A stretch of 54,930 bases of DNA from Lysobacteraceae bacterium (lineage in GTDB: Bacteria; Pseudomonadota; Gammaproteobacteria; Nevskiales; Nevskiaceae), in contig PNMW01000034.1 of NCBI GenBank assembly GCA_013823855.1, positions 1 to 54,930 of the forward strand, given 5' to 3'. How positions within the stretch are numbered: position 1 is the first letter of the stretch; every line of letters begins with the position of its first letter. A program made the translations under genes and the position numbers. The notes under the pieces are model-generated. The model searched no databases, was not told where the DNA came from, and worked only from the letters and a program-made list of their open reading frames with translations. Below are positions 44,512-53,324 of the stretch, piece after piece.

Positions 44512-46623
44512 ATGTCTGACAAGGCAGGGGCGCGGCTGCGCCCGACCACGGGGCCGGCCTGCGTGCTGGCGGCGCTGTTTGCGCTGGCATTGCCCGTGCA
44601 GGCTTATGAATTCGAATGGCGGGAGCTGACGGGATCGATCAAGACCACCGTGACGGCGGCAACCGCGGTACGCGTGGAGGCTCGGGACGTTTCGCTGCTC
44701 GGCAAGCTGAACGTGCCGGGGCAGCAGACCCTGTGCCAACCGGACGATTGCATGTCGCTGTCCGGCAATCCGGCGCCCAACCAGCGCCTGAAGGACGCCC
44801 GCGGCGGCTACTCAGCGCATGCCTTCGACGACGGCAACATGAACTACCAGCGCGGGGAGCCGATCTACGGTTTCACCAAGTTCAACAGTGTGCTGTCGGC
44901 ATCGTGGGACGACTGGCTGCTCAAGGTCAGCTACATCGGCTTCTTCGACGCCGCCAACAGCAACTTCGACGAAACCCACAACAACACGCTCTATCAAGCC
45001 CGGCATACCGGGAGGAACCGTGATGTCGAAGGCCGGGTCGGAAATCGCGGCGACCTCCGCGAAGCCTTCGTGCAGTACAACCGTCAGATCAACGAACGCA
45101 ACGTTTCGATATCCATCGGCGCACAGCGGTTGCGCTGGGGCGAATCGAATCTGCACCCGCTGAACACCCTGGACGTGATCAACCCGCAGGATGCGGTTCT
45201 TGGCCGTCAGCCGGGGCTGGCGATCCAGGAACTGGCCGTGCCGACCCCGCTCGCACTCGTCAATGCCGAACTGGTCGACAATCTCAGCGCGCAGTTCTTC
45301 TATCAGCTTCTCTGGAATCGCACGCGCCCGGAGCCGCAGGGCAGCTATTTTTCGGCCAATGACGTGATCGGCGGCAGTTACATCGAGGCCGCACCCGGGC
45401 AGTTCGCGGAAGATCCGGAAGGGCTCTACCAGGCCCCGCTCCCGGTGTCCTTGCTGACCTCGTCAACACGGCGTGTCCTGGTCAGCGAACTGTCAGGAAG
45501 GAACCAGGGCCAGTTCGGCTTCAAGCTCGACTGGTTCGCGGAGGATTTCCTGGGCGGCACGCAGTTCGGCTTGTTCTTCTCGAACTACCACAGTCGTCTG
45601 CCTTACTTCTCGGTGATCGAGTCGCAGGCGTCGTGCATGCGTCGGGCTGCCATCCCCGGCAGCTTCGCCGCCGCCCTGCTCGCCTGCAGCAATGCCACCG
45701 GCCTGTTCAACGGCGATCTGCAAGCCGCTCCCAGCCTCACCACCGAGCCGATCCCGGTGGACACCGAGCGCGCGGTGCTGGACTACCCGGACCACATCCA
45801 GATGATCGGGATGAGCTTCAACGCGACGGTGCTGGGCTGGGCGGTGTCCGGCGAGTATTCGTTCAGGCCCAATCTGCCGGCGCAGATCGCCATCAGCGAC
45901 GTCCTGTTTGCCGGCGCACAGCAGGCCTTCCCGACCGAAGACACGCCCATCCTGGGCAGCGCATTGCCGGGTCTGCTGGGAACGACGATCCCGGGCGCGC
46001 GAACCTTCATCCCCGACTACATCTCGGTTTACCGGGGTCGCACGATTGCCAGCGGCAACGAATTCCAGCCGGGCGAGTTCGTCCGCGGCTGGGAGCGGCT
46101 CAAGGTCGGCCAGTTCCTGATCAATGCACTGAAAGTGCTTCCCGGCCACTTCGGGGCGGACGAGATCACGGTGCTCGGCGAAACGGGCTTCACGCACGTG
46201 ATCGGCATGCCGCGAAATCTTTTCTTTCAGGGCACCGCCGAAGGCACTCATCCGGGGCCGGGAGCGGACGGGACCGGTCCGGGGCCCGCGACGACCTTGC
46301 GCCTGAACCCGACACAGCAGACCCGCGGCTTCGCGAGCCGTTTCGCCTGGGGGCTGCGGGGATTCGCGCAGATGACCTACAACAACGTGCTCGATCTCGG
46401 CGTGATCGTGAAGCCGACGCTCATCTGGTTCGAGGACCTCCACGGCGTCGCGCCGTTCCCGATGCAGAACTATGTGGCCGGCAACCGCATGGTTCAGGCC
46501 GGGGCCCAGGTCCTGTTCACGCAGAACATCGAAGGCACGGCGTTCTATCAATACTTCGACGGCAAGAACAATCCGCTTCGGGATCGCGACAACATCCAGT
46601 TGAGTATCGCGTACTCGTTCTGA
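44512..46623 (+). CDS. DUF1302 family outer-membrane protein
   Basis: A 703-residue exported protein. A signal peptide (CVLAALFALALPVQA) is followed by YEFEWRELTGSIKTTVTAAT, which is diagnostic of DUF1302, a family of predicted outer-membrane beta-barrels often beside DUF1329 genes in hydrocarbon or steroid utilisation loci. Internal landmarks are RGDLREAFVQYN, RLRWGESNLHPLN and a C-terminal DNIQLSIAYSF ending in the aromatic residue typical of Bam-assembled barrels. GGAGGGGAG precedes the ATG. No DUF1329 gene is nearby. Likely role is uptake or release of the hydrophobic substrate of the cluster upstream. Confidence 0.9.
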   Translation: MSDKAGARLRPTTGPACVLAALFALALPVQAYEFEWRELTGSIKTTVTAATAVRVEARDVSLLGKLNVPGQQTLCQPDDCMSLSGNPAPNQRLKDARGGYSAHAFDDGNMNYQRGEPIYGFTKFNSVLSASWDDWLLKVSYIGFFDAANSNFDETHNNTLYQARHTGRNRDVEGRVGNRGDLREAFVQYNRQINERNVSISIGAQRLRWGESNLHPLNTLDVINPQDAVLGRQPGLAIQELAVPTPLALVNAELVDNLSAQFFYQLLWNRTRPEPQGSYFSANDVIGGSYIEAAPGQFAEDPEGLYQAPLPVSLLTSSTRRVLVSELSGRNQGQFGFKLDWFAEDFLGGTQFGLFFSNYHSRLPYFSVIESQASCMRRAAIPGSFAAALLACSNATGLFNGDLQAAPSLTTEPIPVDTERAVLDYPDHIQMIGMSFNATVLGWAVSGEYSFRPNLPAQIAISDVLFAGAQQAFPTEDTPILGSALPGLLGTTIPGARTFIPDYISVYRGRTIASGNEFQPGEFVRGWERLKVGQFLINALKVLPGHFGADEITVLGETGFTHVIGMPRNLFFQGTAEGTHPGPGADGTGPGPATTLRLNPTQQTRGFASRFAWGLRGFAQMTYNNVLDLGVIVKPTLIWFEDLHGVAPFPMQNYVAGNRMVQAGAQVLFTQNIEGTAFYQYFDGKNNPLRDRDNIQLSIAYSF

Positions 46624-46866
46624 AACCCGATGCGGCCATAGGGTCTCCGGGCGACGGTCTCGTCGAGCGACTCCTGCATGCAAACCCGTACCGTCAACGT
46701 CTCGCGGGCGATCCGGAATGCTCCACCTCAGGCCGGAGTGAAGCACGCGACAGGCCGGGCATCTGCCGAAGGCGGATGTCCGATCCGTCAGGATCGTCAC
46801 CGCGACGAACGTTGACGAGGCCGTCAGACGTCACGGGGCTGGCGGTCTTCGATACCATCGGGCACT

Positions 46867-46890
46867 ATATCGTTCACATATAAACAATAT
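46867..46890. promoter_or_regulatory. Operator-like dyad over the -10 of the MarR gene
   Basis: A 24-base imperfect inverted repeat with half-sites ATATCGTT and AACAATAT (9 of 12 pairs) covers a TATAAA -10 box at 46879-46884, 18 bases before the MarR ATG. The position fits autorepression. The rest of the 278-base gap from 46624 shows no gene. Confidence 0.5.
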
Positions 46891-46901
46891 GCGTAACGAC
46901 A

Positions 46902-47429
46902 ATGAAAGGATTCGAGCGTCTCACCCAGATTGCTGTCAGCACCCCGCGCATGGAACGAGCGCTTCCGGAACTGCTGATGCCTGGAACGGTGATGGTACGG
47001 CTGCTGCGGGCGACCGAATTTGGCCTCGGCAACTACTTCGAGCCGGTGTTCCGCGCCATGGGCCTGACCGAGAACACCTTTCATGTGCTGTGCCTGCTGC
47101 TGGCCAGTGAATCCGGCAGCGCCTCGCCCGGCGAGCTCAGCGAAATGGTCGGCACCAGCCGCGCCAACATGACCCGGCTACTGGAGGAACTGGTCGACGA
47201 CGGTTACATCGTGCGCAGCATCGATCCGCGCGACGCCCGCCGCCACGTCATCTCGATAACGCCGGCCGGCCGGGTCAAGGCGCTGGACACGGCACCGCTA
47301 TTGCGCGAACCGATCGAGAACGCGTTCTCCGATCTCGACGCCGAGGAATTCGCGGTGCTGGAACGCGTGCTTCGCAAGCTGATCGTGTCGCTCGACAAGG
47401 CGCCGCGGTCGCTGCGTGCCGCTGCCTGA
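46902..47429 (+). CDS. MarR family transcriptional regulator
   Basis: A 175-residue winged-helix regulator. The recognition part reads GELSEMVGTSRANMTRLLEE, followed by the wing in GYIVRSIDPRDARRHVISIT. A 30-residue N-terminal extension precedes the first family helix. There is no Shine-Dalgarno sequence before the ATG, and the leader from the likely -10 is only about ten bases. It precedes a membrane protein and NorE/NorF-like genes, which it may control. Confidence 0.9.
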   Translation: MKGFERLTQIAVSTPRMERALPELLMPGTVMVRLLRATEFGLGNYFEPVFRAMGLTENTFHVLCLLLASESGSASPGELSEMVGTSRANMTRLLEELVDDGYIVRSIDPRDARRHVISITPAGRVKALDTAPLLREPIENAFSDLDAEEFAVLERVLRKLIVSLDKAPRSLRAAA

Positions 47430-47572
47430 AGGACGAAGGCCGCCGCTGAACGCCATGCCAGCGAAAAATCCCGACGGCCGGAACAGATTCGGAAACCGAT
47501 CCGGCAGCGACACAGAAGCTGCTTTCGATGGCGCCCAAGACGCCATTTCGTTGACTCACTGGAGTGCGTGCG

Positions 47573-48358
47573 ATGGATGAGCAAACCAAGATCTTCTACC
47601 AGAAGCTGTCGATCTACATGGGCCCGCTGTTTGTCACGACCTTCGTGATCTTCTGGGCCTACCTCGGGCACAACCTGCCGCCGCCGCATCCGGACTGGCC
47701 GGCTCAGGCGTTCACCGACCGCTACGTCGACCACCTGACCGAAATCCGCGTCGGCTTTCTGGTGGCGCTGATCACCATCTGCTTCTACCTGCCGTGGACA
47801 GGCTACGTGACGGCGCGGATGAAGCAGATCGAAACTGGCCCTTATCCGGTGCTGGCCTACACGCAGCTGCTCGGTGGTTGCCTGACCGTGATGGTGGTGT
47901 CGATCAGCATGTGGTGCTGGGTGGTTGCGGCACAACGTCCGGAGCGCGCGCCGGAGATGACCCAGATGCTGACCGACGCCGGCTGGCTGATGAACGACAC
48001 GGTCTACATGTGCACCACGATGCAGATGTGGGCGCTGGCGCTGTGCGTACTGCACGACAGACGAGCCAAGGTGCCGGTGATGCCGAACTGGGCCTGCTAT
48101 CTGACGATCTTCTGCGGCGCCACGTTCTTCCCGGCGAGCCTCACCGCGATCCTTCGCAATGGTCCGTTCGCCTACGACGGCCTGATCGGCTTCTGGGTGC
48201 CGTATCCGGCCTGGCTGATCTGGATGTTCGTGGCCAGCTATTACCTGCTCGGCGACCTCAAGCGTCGCGTCGAGGTCGGCGAAGGCGGAGCGGTGCCGAT
48301 GCCGGTGACAGGCACGCTGCGGCCTGCCGCAGGTGTTGCGCGCGAGTCGATCAGCTGA
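47573..48358 (+). CDS. Six-helix inner-membrane protein of unknown function
   Basis: A 261-residue membrane protein with about six hydrophobic helices: YMGPLFVTTFVIFWAYLG, FLVALITICFYLPWTGYV, GGCLTVMVVSISMWCWVVAA, CTTMQMWALALCVL, CYLTIFCGATFFPASLTAIL and PAWLIWMFVASYYLLG. GGAG eight bases upstream decides the ATG at 47573 over the GTG at 47564. I do not recognise the family. It lies between the MarR gene and two oxidase accessory subunits, separated from the latter by a strong hairpin. Confidence 0.78.
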   Translation: MDEQTKIFYQKLSIYMGPLFVTTFVIFWAYLGHNLPPPHPDWPAQAFTDRYVDHLTEIRVGFLVALITICFYLPWTGYVTARMKQIETGPYPVLAYTQLLGGCLTVMVVSISMWCWVVAAQRPERAPEMTQMLTDAGWLMNDTVYMCTTMQMWALALCVLHDRRAKVPVMPNWACYLTIFCGATFFPASLTAILRNGPFAYDGLIGFWVPYPAWLIWMFVASYYLLGDLKRRVEVGEGGAVPMPVTGTLRPAAGVARESIS

Positions 48359-48364
48359 TCGTCA

Positions 48365-48403
48365 CGACGGTCCGCATGGGGCGAGCGCCCATGCGGACCG
48401 TCG
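48365..48403 (+). terminator. Perfect 16-bp hairpin after the membrane-protein gene
   Basis: CGACGGTCCGCATGGG (48365-48380) is exactly complementary to 48388-48403 around a seven-base loop, starting six bases after the stop at 48358. There is no T-run, so it may be a terminator, an attenuator or an mRNA-stabilising end before the NorE-like gene. Confidence 0.6.
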
Positions 48404-48478
48404 GCTGTCCGTTGACGAAGCAATGAAATGAATATGCGCCGACGCCACAAAGCGCCAGAGCGCGTCAGAGGAGAGACC

Positions 48479-49084
48479 ATGACGGCGAATCTGGAGGCAG
48501 GGGCGATCACGGACGCCTCGGCGGGCAAGCGGGCCAGACATCTACCGGGCGCCGAAGGGGTGTGGGTGTTCGTGTATGCCGACATGGCGGTATTCGCGCT
48601 GATGTTCGGCTGCTTCATGTGGGATCGCCACCAGGCGCCGGAACTGTTCGAGACCTCCCGCCTGGCGCTGAGCCTGAACTTTGGCGGCATCAACACGCTG
48701 ATCCTGCTGACCAGTTCGATGCTGGTGGTGCTGGGTGTCGACGCGCTGAAGTTCGGCCGCGTGCATCTGGCGCCCGGATTCTTCGGGAGCGCGGCGGCCT
48801 GTGGCGCTGCCTTCATCGTGTCGAAGATTCTCGAATACGGGCACAAGTTCGATGCCGGCATCGGCCTGACGACCAACGCCTTCTTCCAGTACTACTTCAT
48901 CATGACCGGCCTGCATCTCGGCCATGTCGCCGTCGGCACGATCATCATCGCGGTGCTGGCCGCCAAGTCCCGTGCCGAACGTCCCGGCTGCAGCGTGGCC
49001 GTATACGAAGGCGGTGCTACCTACTGGCACATGGTTGATCTGCTGTGGGTCGCGATCTTCCCGCTGCTGTATCTCGTGAGGTGA
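48479..49084 (+). CDS. Cytochrome c oxidase subunit III / NorE-like protein
   Basis: A 201-residue membrane protein of the haem-copper oxidase subunit III family. After a short cytoplasmic tail, GVWVFVYADMAVFALMFGCF starts the first of five helices, and FFQYYFIMTGLHLGHVAVGT with YWHMVDLLWVAIFPLLYLVR forms the conserved end. AGAGGAGAG precedes the ATG at 48479. The length fits NorE-type proteins rather than full CoxC. No subunit I or II gene is in the window, so it must serve an oxidase or nitric oxide reductase encoded elsewhere, or have another role. Confidence 0.85.
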   Translation: MTANLEAGAITDASAGKRARHLPGAEGVWVFVYADMAVFALMFGCFMWDRHQAPELFETSRLALSLNFGGINTLILLTSSMLVVLGVDALKFGRVHLAPGFFGSAAACGAAFIVSKILEYGHKFDAGIGLTTNAFFQYYFIMTGLHLGHVAVGTIIIAVLAAKSRAERPGCSVAVYEGGATYWHMVDLLWVAIFPLLYLVR

Positions 49085-49088
49085 GCGA

Positions 49089-49349
49089 GTGAGCCGCGCA
49101 GTCAAATCCGTGATCGCCGTCTGGCTGCTGCTGATGCTGAGCACCGCCGCCTCGACCTGGTGGTTCGCGCAGCCCGCGTTTTCGCCGGTGCCCGGAACGC
49201 TCGCCGTGATGGTGATCGCGGCGATCAAGGTCGTGCTGGTCATGTCGCATTTCATGGAACTGCGCGGGGCTCCACGTCCCTGGCAGATTGCCGGGGCGAT
49301 CTGGGTGATCGCAGCCGCAGGCACGGTGATGACGATCTACCTGATGTAA
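49089..49349 (+). CDS. Cytochrome c oxidase subunit IV / NorF-like protein
   Basis: An 86-residue protein with three helices: SVIAVWLLLMLSTAASTWWF, GTLAVMVIAAIKVVLVMSHF and AGAIWVIAAAGTVMTIYLM. The KVVLVMSHFMELRGAP segment is typical of the small subunit IV/NorF family. It starts with GTG four bases after the NorE-like gene, so the two are one transcription unit. The following 158 bases before the convergent rlmN show only weak complementarity. Confidence 0.83.
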   Translation: MSRAVKSVIAVWLLLMLSTAASTWWFAQPAFSPVPGTLAVMVIAAIKVVLVMSHFMELRGAPRPWQIAGAIWVIAAAGTVMTIYLM

Positions 49350-49507
49350 GGCGGATCAAGCCGGACTTCACGGCTGGACCGCAGTGGTGCACGAGCCCGC
49401 CACCGACCCGGCTTCGTGAAGGCCAGCCCTGAGCGACGCCGGCTATCGGCGCACGGCAGATGGTCGGGCTGCTGAATTCAACCGGCGGTCAACGCCGAGG
49501 CCTGTCG

Positions 49508-50557
49508 TCAAGCCGGCCCCGCAACCCCATCGGAGCGGATCACCGTCTTCCGCATTCGCGCCGCCCTCGCCCGCAACTGTCCGCAACCTCCGTCGATGTC
49601 CTGCCCGGCCGATTGCCGCAGCTTGGTCAGCACGCCGCGCCGGTGCAGCTCTTTGGCCATTGCCACCGCCTGGTCCCAGCCGGGCCTCTTGAATGGCAAG
49701 TCGTCGACGGTGTTGTACGGAATCAGGTTGAGCACCGCGTAGCGGCCCTTCAGCAGGCGGACGATGCCGTCGCGTTCGGCCGCGCTGTCGTTGACGCCGT
49801 CGAGCAGGGTCCACTGGTACTGGATCGGGTAGCCGGTTCGGCGGGCGTAGTCGTCGCCGAGTGCGACCAGTTCATCGGGTGCGATGCGTGGCGCGCGCGG
49901 CAGCAGCTGTTCGCGCAGCGCAGCATCGCTGCTGTGCAGCGACAGCGCCAGCGCCGGCTTGACCGGGCCCAGCGGCAGGCGCGCGAACGCGCGCGGATCG
50001 CCGACGGTCGAGAACACCAGCTTCTTGTGGGCGATGCCGCCAGCAGTGCCGAGCAGGTCGATCGCGTCGAGCACGGCGTCGAGATTGTGGGCCGGCTCGC
50101 CCATGCCCATGAACACGACCTTGGTGACCGGACGGCGCTGTCGAGCCAGCACCACCTGGGCAACGATCTCCGCACTGCCGACATGGCGAATCAGGCCACT
50201 GCGGCCAGTCATGCAGAACACGCAGCCGACCGCACAGCCGACCTGCGTCGACACGCAGAGCCCTTCGCGTGGCAGCAGCACGCTTTCGATCGCCTGGCCA
50301 TCGCCCAGGCCGAGCAGCAGGCGTTCGGAGCCGTCCTCGCTCGGATGTACCGAACGCAAGTGCAGCAGCGCGGCCAGCTCGGCTTCCAGTTCCGGCAGTG
50401 CCTGCCGGACCTGGTGCGGCAGGAAGTGGTCGAGGCTCGGTGCGCCGACCAGTGCCGCGCCGTGCAGCCACAGGCGCAGCACGCGCTGCGCGTGGATCGG
50501 CGCGGCACCGGCCTGCCGCAGCCGGTCGCGAATCTGGGCGAGGTGCAGGGCCGGCAT
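49508..50557 (-). CDS. rlmN: RlmN/Cfr family 23S rRNA (adenine-C2)-methyltransferase
   Basis: A 349-residue radical SAM enzyme. The cluster motif is CAVGCVFC near residues 112-119, preceded by STQVG. KVVFMGMGEPAHNLD is the conserved GEP region, and the second catalytic cysteine lies in DIDGGCGQLRAR near the C-terminus. It should methylate A2503 of 23S rRNA. It stands apart from ispG/pilW genes that often flank rlmN, so it may be a second RlmN-like copy; Cfr-type activity cannot be excluded from sequence alone. Confidence 0.9.
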   Translation of the reverse strand: MPALHLAQIRDRLRQAGAAPIHAQRVLRLWLHGAALVGAPSLDHFLPHQVRQALPELEAELAALLHLRSVHPSEDGSERLLLGLGDGQAIESVLLPREGLCVSTQVGCAVGCVFCMTGRSGLIRHVGSAEIVAQVVLARQRRPVTKVVFMGMGEPAHNLDAVLDAIDLLGTAGGIAHKKLVFSTVGDPRAFARLPLGPVKPALALSLHSSDAALREQLLPRAPRIAPDELVALGDDYARRTGYPIQYQWTLLDGVNDSAAERDGIVRLLKGRYAVLNLIPYNTVDDLPFKRPGWDQAVAMAKELHRRGVLTKLRQSAGQDIDGGCGQLRARAARMRKTVIRSDGVAGPA

Positions 50558-50618
50558 GGTCAGCGTGTCCGCGATTCAGGGTGACCCGGCAGGCGCGATC
50601 ACCGGAGAGACGACGACC

Positions 50619-50646
50619 GCCGGATCAGCCCGGGCGCCGATCCGGC
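50619..50646 (-). terminator. Hairpin downstream of fbp
   Basis: GCCGGATC (50619-50626) pairs with GATCCGGC (50639-50646) over a 12-base GC-rich loop, 15 bases after the minus-strand fbp stop. No T-run is seen. Confidence 0.45.
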
Positions 50647-50660
50647 TGCCGCGGGGCCGT

Positions 50661-51665
50661 TCAGCCCTCGGCGTGGTAGCCGGTGACGCGCTCGACTTCG
50701 TTCTTCGAGCCGAGGATCACCGGCACGCGCTGGTGCAGCCTGGCTGGCTGGATGTCGAGGATGCGCTGGCGGCCGGTGGTGGCGGCGCCGCCGGCCTGTT
50801 CGACGATGAAGGCCATCGGGTTGGCTTCGTACATCAGCCGCAGCTTGCCGCCCTGGTTCTTGAGCTTGCTGTCCATCGGGTACAGGAACACGCCGCCGCG
50901 GGTGACGATGCGGTGCACGTCGGCGACCATCGAGGCGACCCAGCGCATGTTGAAGTCCTTGCCCCTCGGGCCTTCCTTGCCGTCGAGCATCTCGTCGACA
51001 TAGCGCTGGACCGGGGCTTCCCAGAAGCGGGCGTTCGAGGCGTTGATCGAGAATTCCCTGGTGTCGGCCGGAATCTGCAGGTCGCGGCCGGTCATCCGGA
51101 AGCTGCCGAGCTCGCGATCGAGCGTGAACGCATGGGTGCCGTTGCCGAGGGTCAGCACCAGGATCGTCGACGGGCCATACACACAGTAGCCGGCGGCGAC
51201 CTGGGTGGTGCCGGGCTGCAGGAAGGCTTCGTCCTCGGCCCCGGTCATGCCTTCGGGGCAGCGCAGCACCGAAAAGATGGTGCCGACCGAGACGTTGACG
51301 TCGATGTTGCTGCTGCCGTCGAGCGGGTCGAACAGCAGCAGGTAGCCGCCCTTCGGGTACTGGCCGGGAATCGGATGCGGATGGTCCATTTCCTCCGACG
51401 CCAGCCCGGCCAGATGGCCGCCCCACTCGTTGGCTTCGAGCAGGATCTCGTTCGACAGCACATCGAGCTTCTTCTGCGCCTCGCCCTGGATGTTGCCGGT
51501 GCCGGCATCGCCAAGCGCTTCGCCGAGGCCACCCTTGCCGACGGCGATCGCGATGGTCTTGCAGGCGCGGGCGACGACTTCGATCAGCAGGCGCAGGTCA
51601 GCACCGATCTGGGCCTTGGAGCGCTGCTCCTCGATGAGGTAGCGAGTCAGGGAAATGCCGTTCAT
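50661..51665 (-). CDS. fbp: Class I fructose-1,6-bisphosphatase
   Basis: A 334-residue gluconeogenic phosphatase that converts fructose-1,6-bisphosphate to fructose-6-phosphate with Mg. The metal site [13 protein letters not shown] near residues 112-124 and the acidic ASEEMDHP upstream are conserved, and [12 protein letters not shown] at the end is typical. The length is standard. It is divergent from the nitroreductase gene with a 183-base gap in which no clear promoter pair was found. Confidence 0.96.
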   Translation of the reverse strand: MNGISLTRYLIEEQRSKAQIGADLRLLIEVVARACKTIAIAVGKGGLGEALGDAGTGNIQGEAQKKLDVLSNEILLEANEWGGHLAGLASEEMDHPHPIPGQYPKGGYLLLFDPLDGSSNIDVNVSVGTIFSVLRCPEGMTGAEDEAFLQPGTTQVAAGYCVYGPSTILVLTLGNGTHAFTLDRELGSFRMTGRDLQIPADTREFSINASNARFWEAPVQRYVDEMLDGKEGPRGKDFNMRWVASMVADVHRIVTRGGVFLYPMDSKLKNQGGKLRLMYEANPMAFIVEQAGGAATTGRQRILDIQPARLHQRVPVILGSKNEVERVTGYHAEG

Positions 51666-51848
51666 CTGTCTGGGGTCTTGGGGAGCGGGAAGGAAGGCGA
51701 CGGGTGCCGGCGCACCGGCGGCGGAAACGAGGCCGTCATTTTACCTGCGGCAAGAATCGCACCGGTCGCGAGCAGGCAATCACGGCCGTGTCCGCCAGGT
51801 TGCACGATTCCGGTACAGTTGTGCACCGATCTCCATCCAGGCCGCCCG

Positions 51849-52724
51849 ATGACCGAACCGACCGCCCCCGCCGCGAAATCCGCCAAGCCCCGCCGCAGCA
51901 CGGCCCGCAGTGCCGCCGCGACGCCCGTCGCGGCGAACAAGGACACGGTCAAGACCAGGGCCGCGCCGAACACGATCGTCATCGACGGCAAGCCGCGCTA
52001 CCACGAGCCGGCGCCGACGCAGATCGACATCGAGGCATTCCGCCGCGTGGTCGCCGGCCGCCGCTCGGTGCGCAAGTTCACCGCCCGACCGATCCCGCGC
52101 GAGGTACTCGACGACTGCCTGGACCTCGCGATGCTGGCACCGTGCTCGTCGGGCCTGCAGCCGTGGTCGTTCTACGTGGTCCGCTCGGCCGACAAGAAGG
52201 CGAAGCTGGTCAAGGCCTGCATGAGCCAGCTGGCGGCGAAGACCGCGTCGGAGCTGATCGTCTGCGTCGCCCACACCGACCGGGTGCACGACTTCGCCCG
52301 CAAGATGCTCAAGGAATGGCCGATGCCGGACGTGCCGCCGCTGGTGAAGCGCTACTACCAGCTGATTCCGTACATGTACACGCCGGGGCCGCTGAATTCG
52401 TTCGCGATGGTTAAGAAGGCGGCGATCGCCGCTGGCGGCGTCGTCGCAGCGGTGCCGCGCGGGCCGTACACCAAGGCGGAGGTCGAACTCTGGGCCGCCA
52501 AGAGCACGGCGCTGGCCTGCGAGAACCTGGTGCTGGCGCTGCGCGCCCACGGCTACGACAGCTGCATGATGGAAGGCTTCGACGAGGTGCGCGTCTCGAA
52601 GCTGCTCGCGCTTCCGGACGGCGCCTTCCCGATCATGGTCGTCGGCGCCGGCGAGCGGGCCGAGGACGGTGTGTTCTGGCCGCAGCTGCGCTTCGAGCGC
52701 AGCCTGTTCGTGCACGAGGTCTGA
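51849..52724 (+). CDS. Nitroreductase family flavoprotein
   Basis: A 291-residue protein. The first 55 residues are a lysine-, alanine- and proline-rich tail unlike normal nitroreductases. The FMN-binding fold starts at RRSVRKFTARPIPREVLDDC, continues through MLAPCSSGLQPWSFYVVRS, and ends with FPIMVVGAGERAEDGVFWP. It should reduce nitro, quinone or enone groups with NAD(P)H. The ATG at 51849 follows GCCCG without a clear ribosome-binding site, so an internal start near the fold is possible. Confidence 0.85.
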   Translation: MTEPTAPAAKSAKPRRSTARSAAATPVAANKDTVKTRAAPNTIVIDGKPRYHEPAPTQIDIEAFRRVVAGRRSVRKFTARPIPREVLDDCLDLAMLAPCSSGLQPWSFYVVRSADKKAKLVKACMSQLAAKTASELIVCVAHTDRVHDFARKMLKEWPMPDVPPLVKRYYQLIPYMYTPGPLNSFAMVKKAAIAAGGVVAAVPRGPYTKAEVELWAAKSTALACENLVLALRAHGYDSCMMEGFDEVRVSKLLALPDGAFPIMVVGAGERAEDGVFWPQLRFERSLFVHEV

Positions 52725-52726
52725 GC

Positions 52727-52750
52727 GGCCGGCACCGCGAAGCGCCGGCC
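52727..52750. terminator. Hairpin between convergent nitroreductase and DUF1330 genes
   Basis: GGCCGGC (52727-52733) pairs with GCCGGCC (52744-52750) around a ten-base loop in the 35-base gap between the two stops, consistent with a shared terminator. Confidence 0.5.
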
Positions 52751-52759
52751 CGGCTGCAC

Positions 52760-53050
52760 TCAGGCCGGCTCTTCGAGCACGAAGAAGGTCGGCACCATCG
52801 CTTCGTCGCGCAGCGGGATCAGCGCCTGATAGGCCGGCGCGTGGTACCAGGCGTGTGCCGCGGCGGCGGACGGGAAGCGGGCGATCAGCGCCGCACTCAG
52901 ATCCAGCGATCCGGCCAGCGCCTCGACATGCTTGCCGCGGCCGAGGATCTCGCCGCCGGCGGCGATGATAGTGGGCGCTGCGGCAGCGGAATACTGCTGC
53001 ATCTTGGCAGCGTCCTTGATCTTGACCAGCGCAATCATCAGGGCGGACAT
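52760..53050 (-). CDS. DUF1330 family protein
   Basis: A 96-residue protein with a dimeric ferredoxin-like fold. It opens SALMIALVKIKDAAKMQQYS, and continues with GGEILGRGKHVEAL and the RFPSAAAAHAWYHAPAYQAL segment that defines DUF1330. Function is not established for the family. The ATG at 53050 is where family similarity begins; a longer frame upstream is not supported. Confidence 0.88.
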   Translation of the reverse strand: MSALMIALVKIKDAAKMQQYSAAAAPTIIAAGGEILGRGKHVEALAGSLDLSAALIARFPSAAAAHAWYHAPAYQALIPLRDEAMVPTFFVLEEPA

Positions 53051-53222
53051 CGGGCGGCTCCGGTCGGGGCGGGAAAGGAGCCGCGAGCATAGGCCGGCGC
53101 TGCCCGTGGCCGTCAGCCGGGCGACCACCTCATGGACAGATGCCGGACCGCAGCGGCATGCGCTTCTGGCCGTCGACCCATGCAACAGTCCGGTTTTCGT
53201 AGAACTCTTGTGAAAGTCGGAA

Positions 53223-53254
53223 ATCCGTTGGAATTCCGATGGGATTCCGTTGGG
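53223..53254 (+). repeat. Three tandem 10-11 base units before the protease gene
   Basis: ATCCGTTGGA (53223-53232), ATTCCGATGGG (53233-53243) and ATTCCGTTGGG (53244-53254) lie head to tail, one helical turn apart, about 70 bases before the protease ATG. Such phased units often bind a regulator. The rest of the 274-base gap has nothing clear. Confidence 0.5.
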
Positions 53255-53324
53255 ACTGTTATGGACGCGGTCGATCTAATGTCAAGACCTCGAACTCCGG
53301 GGCATTCAATTGGAGGACCAGCAG

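Noticed and set aside
49884..51848. Plus-strand upstream extension of the nitroreductase frame
   Set aside because: It crosses the rlmN and fbp genes on the other strand and reads as low-complexity Arg/Ala/Gly; the nitroreductase starts at 51849.
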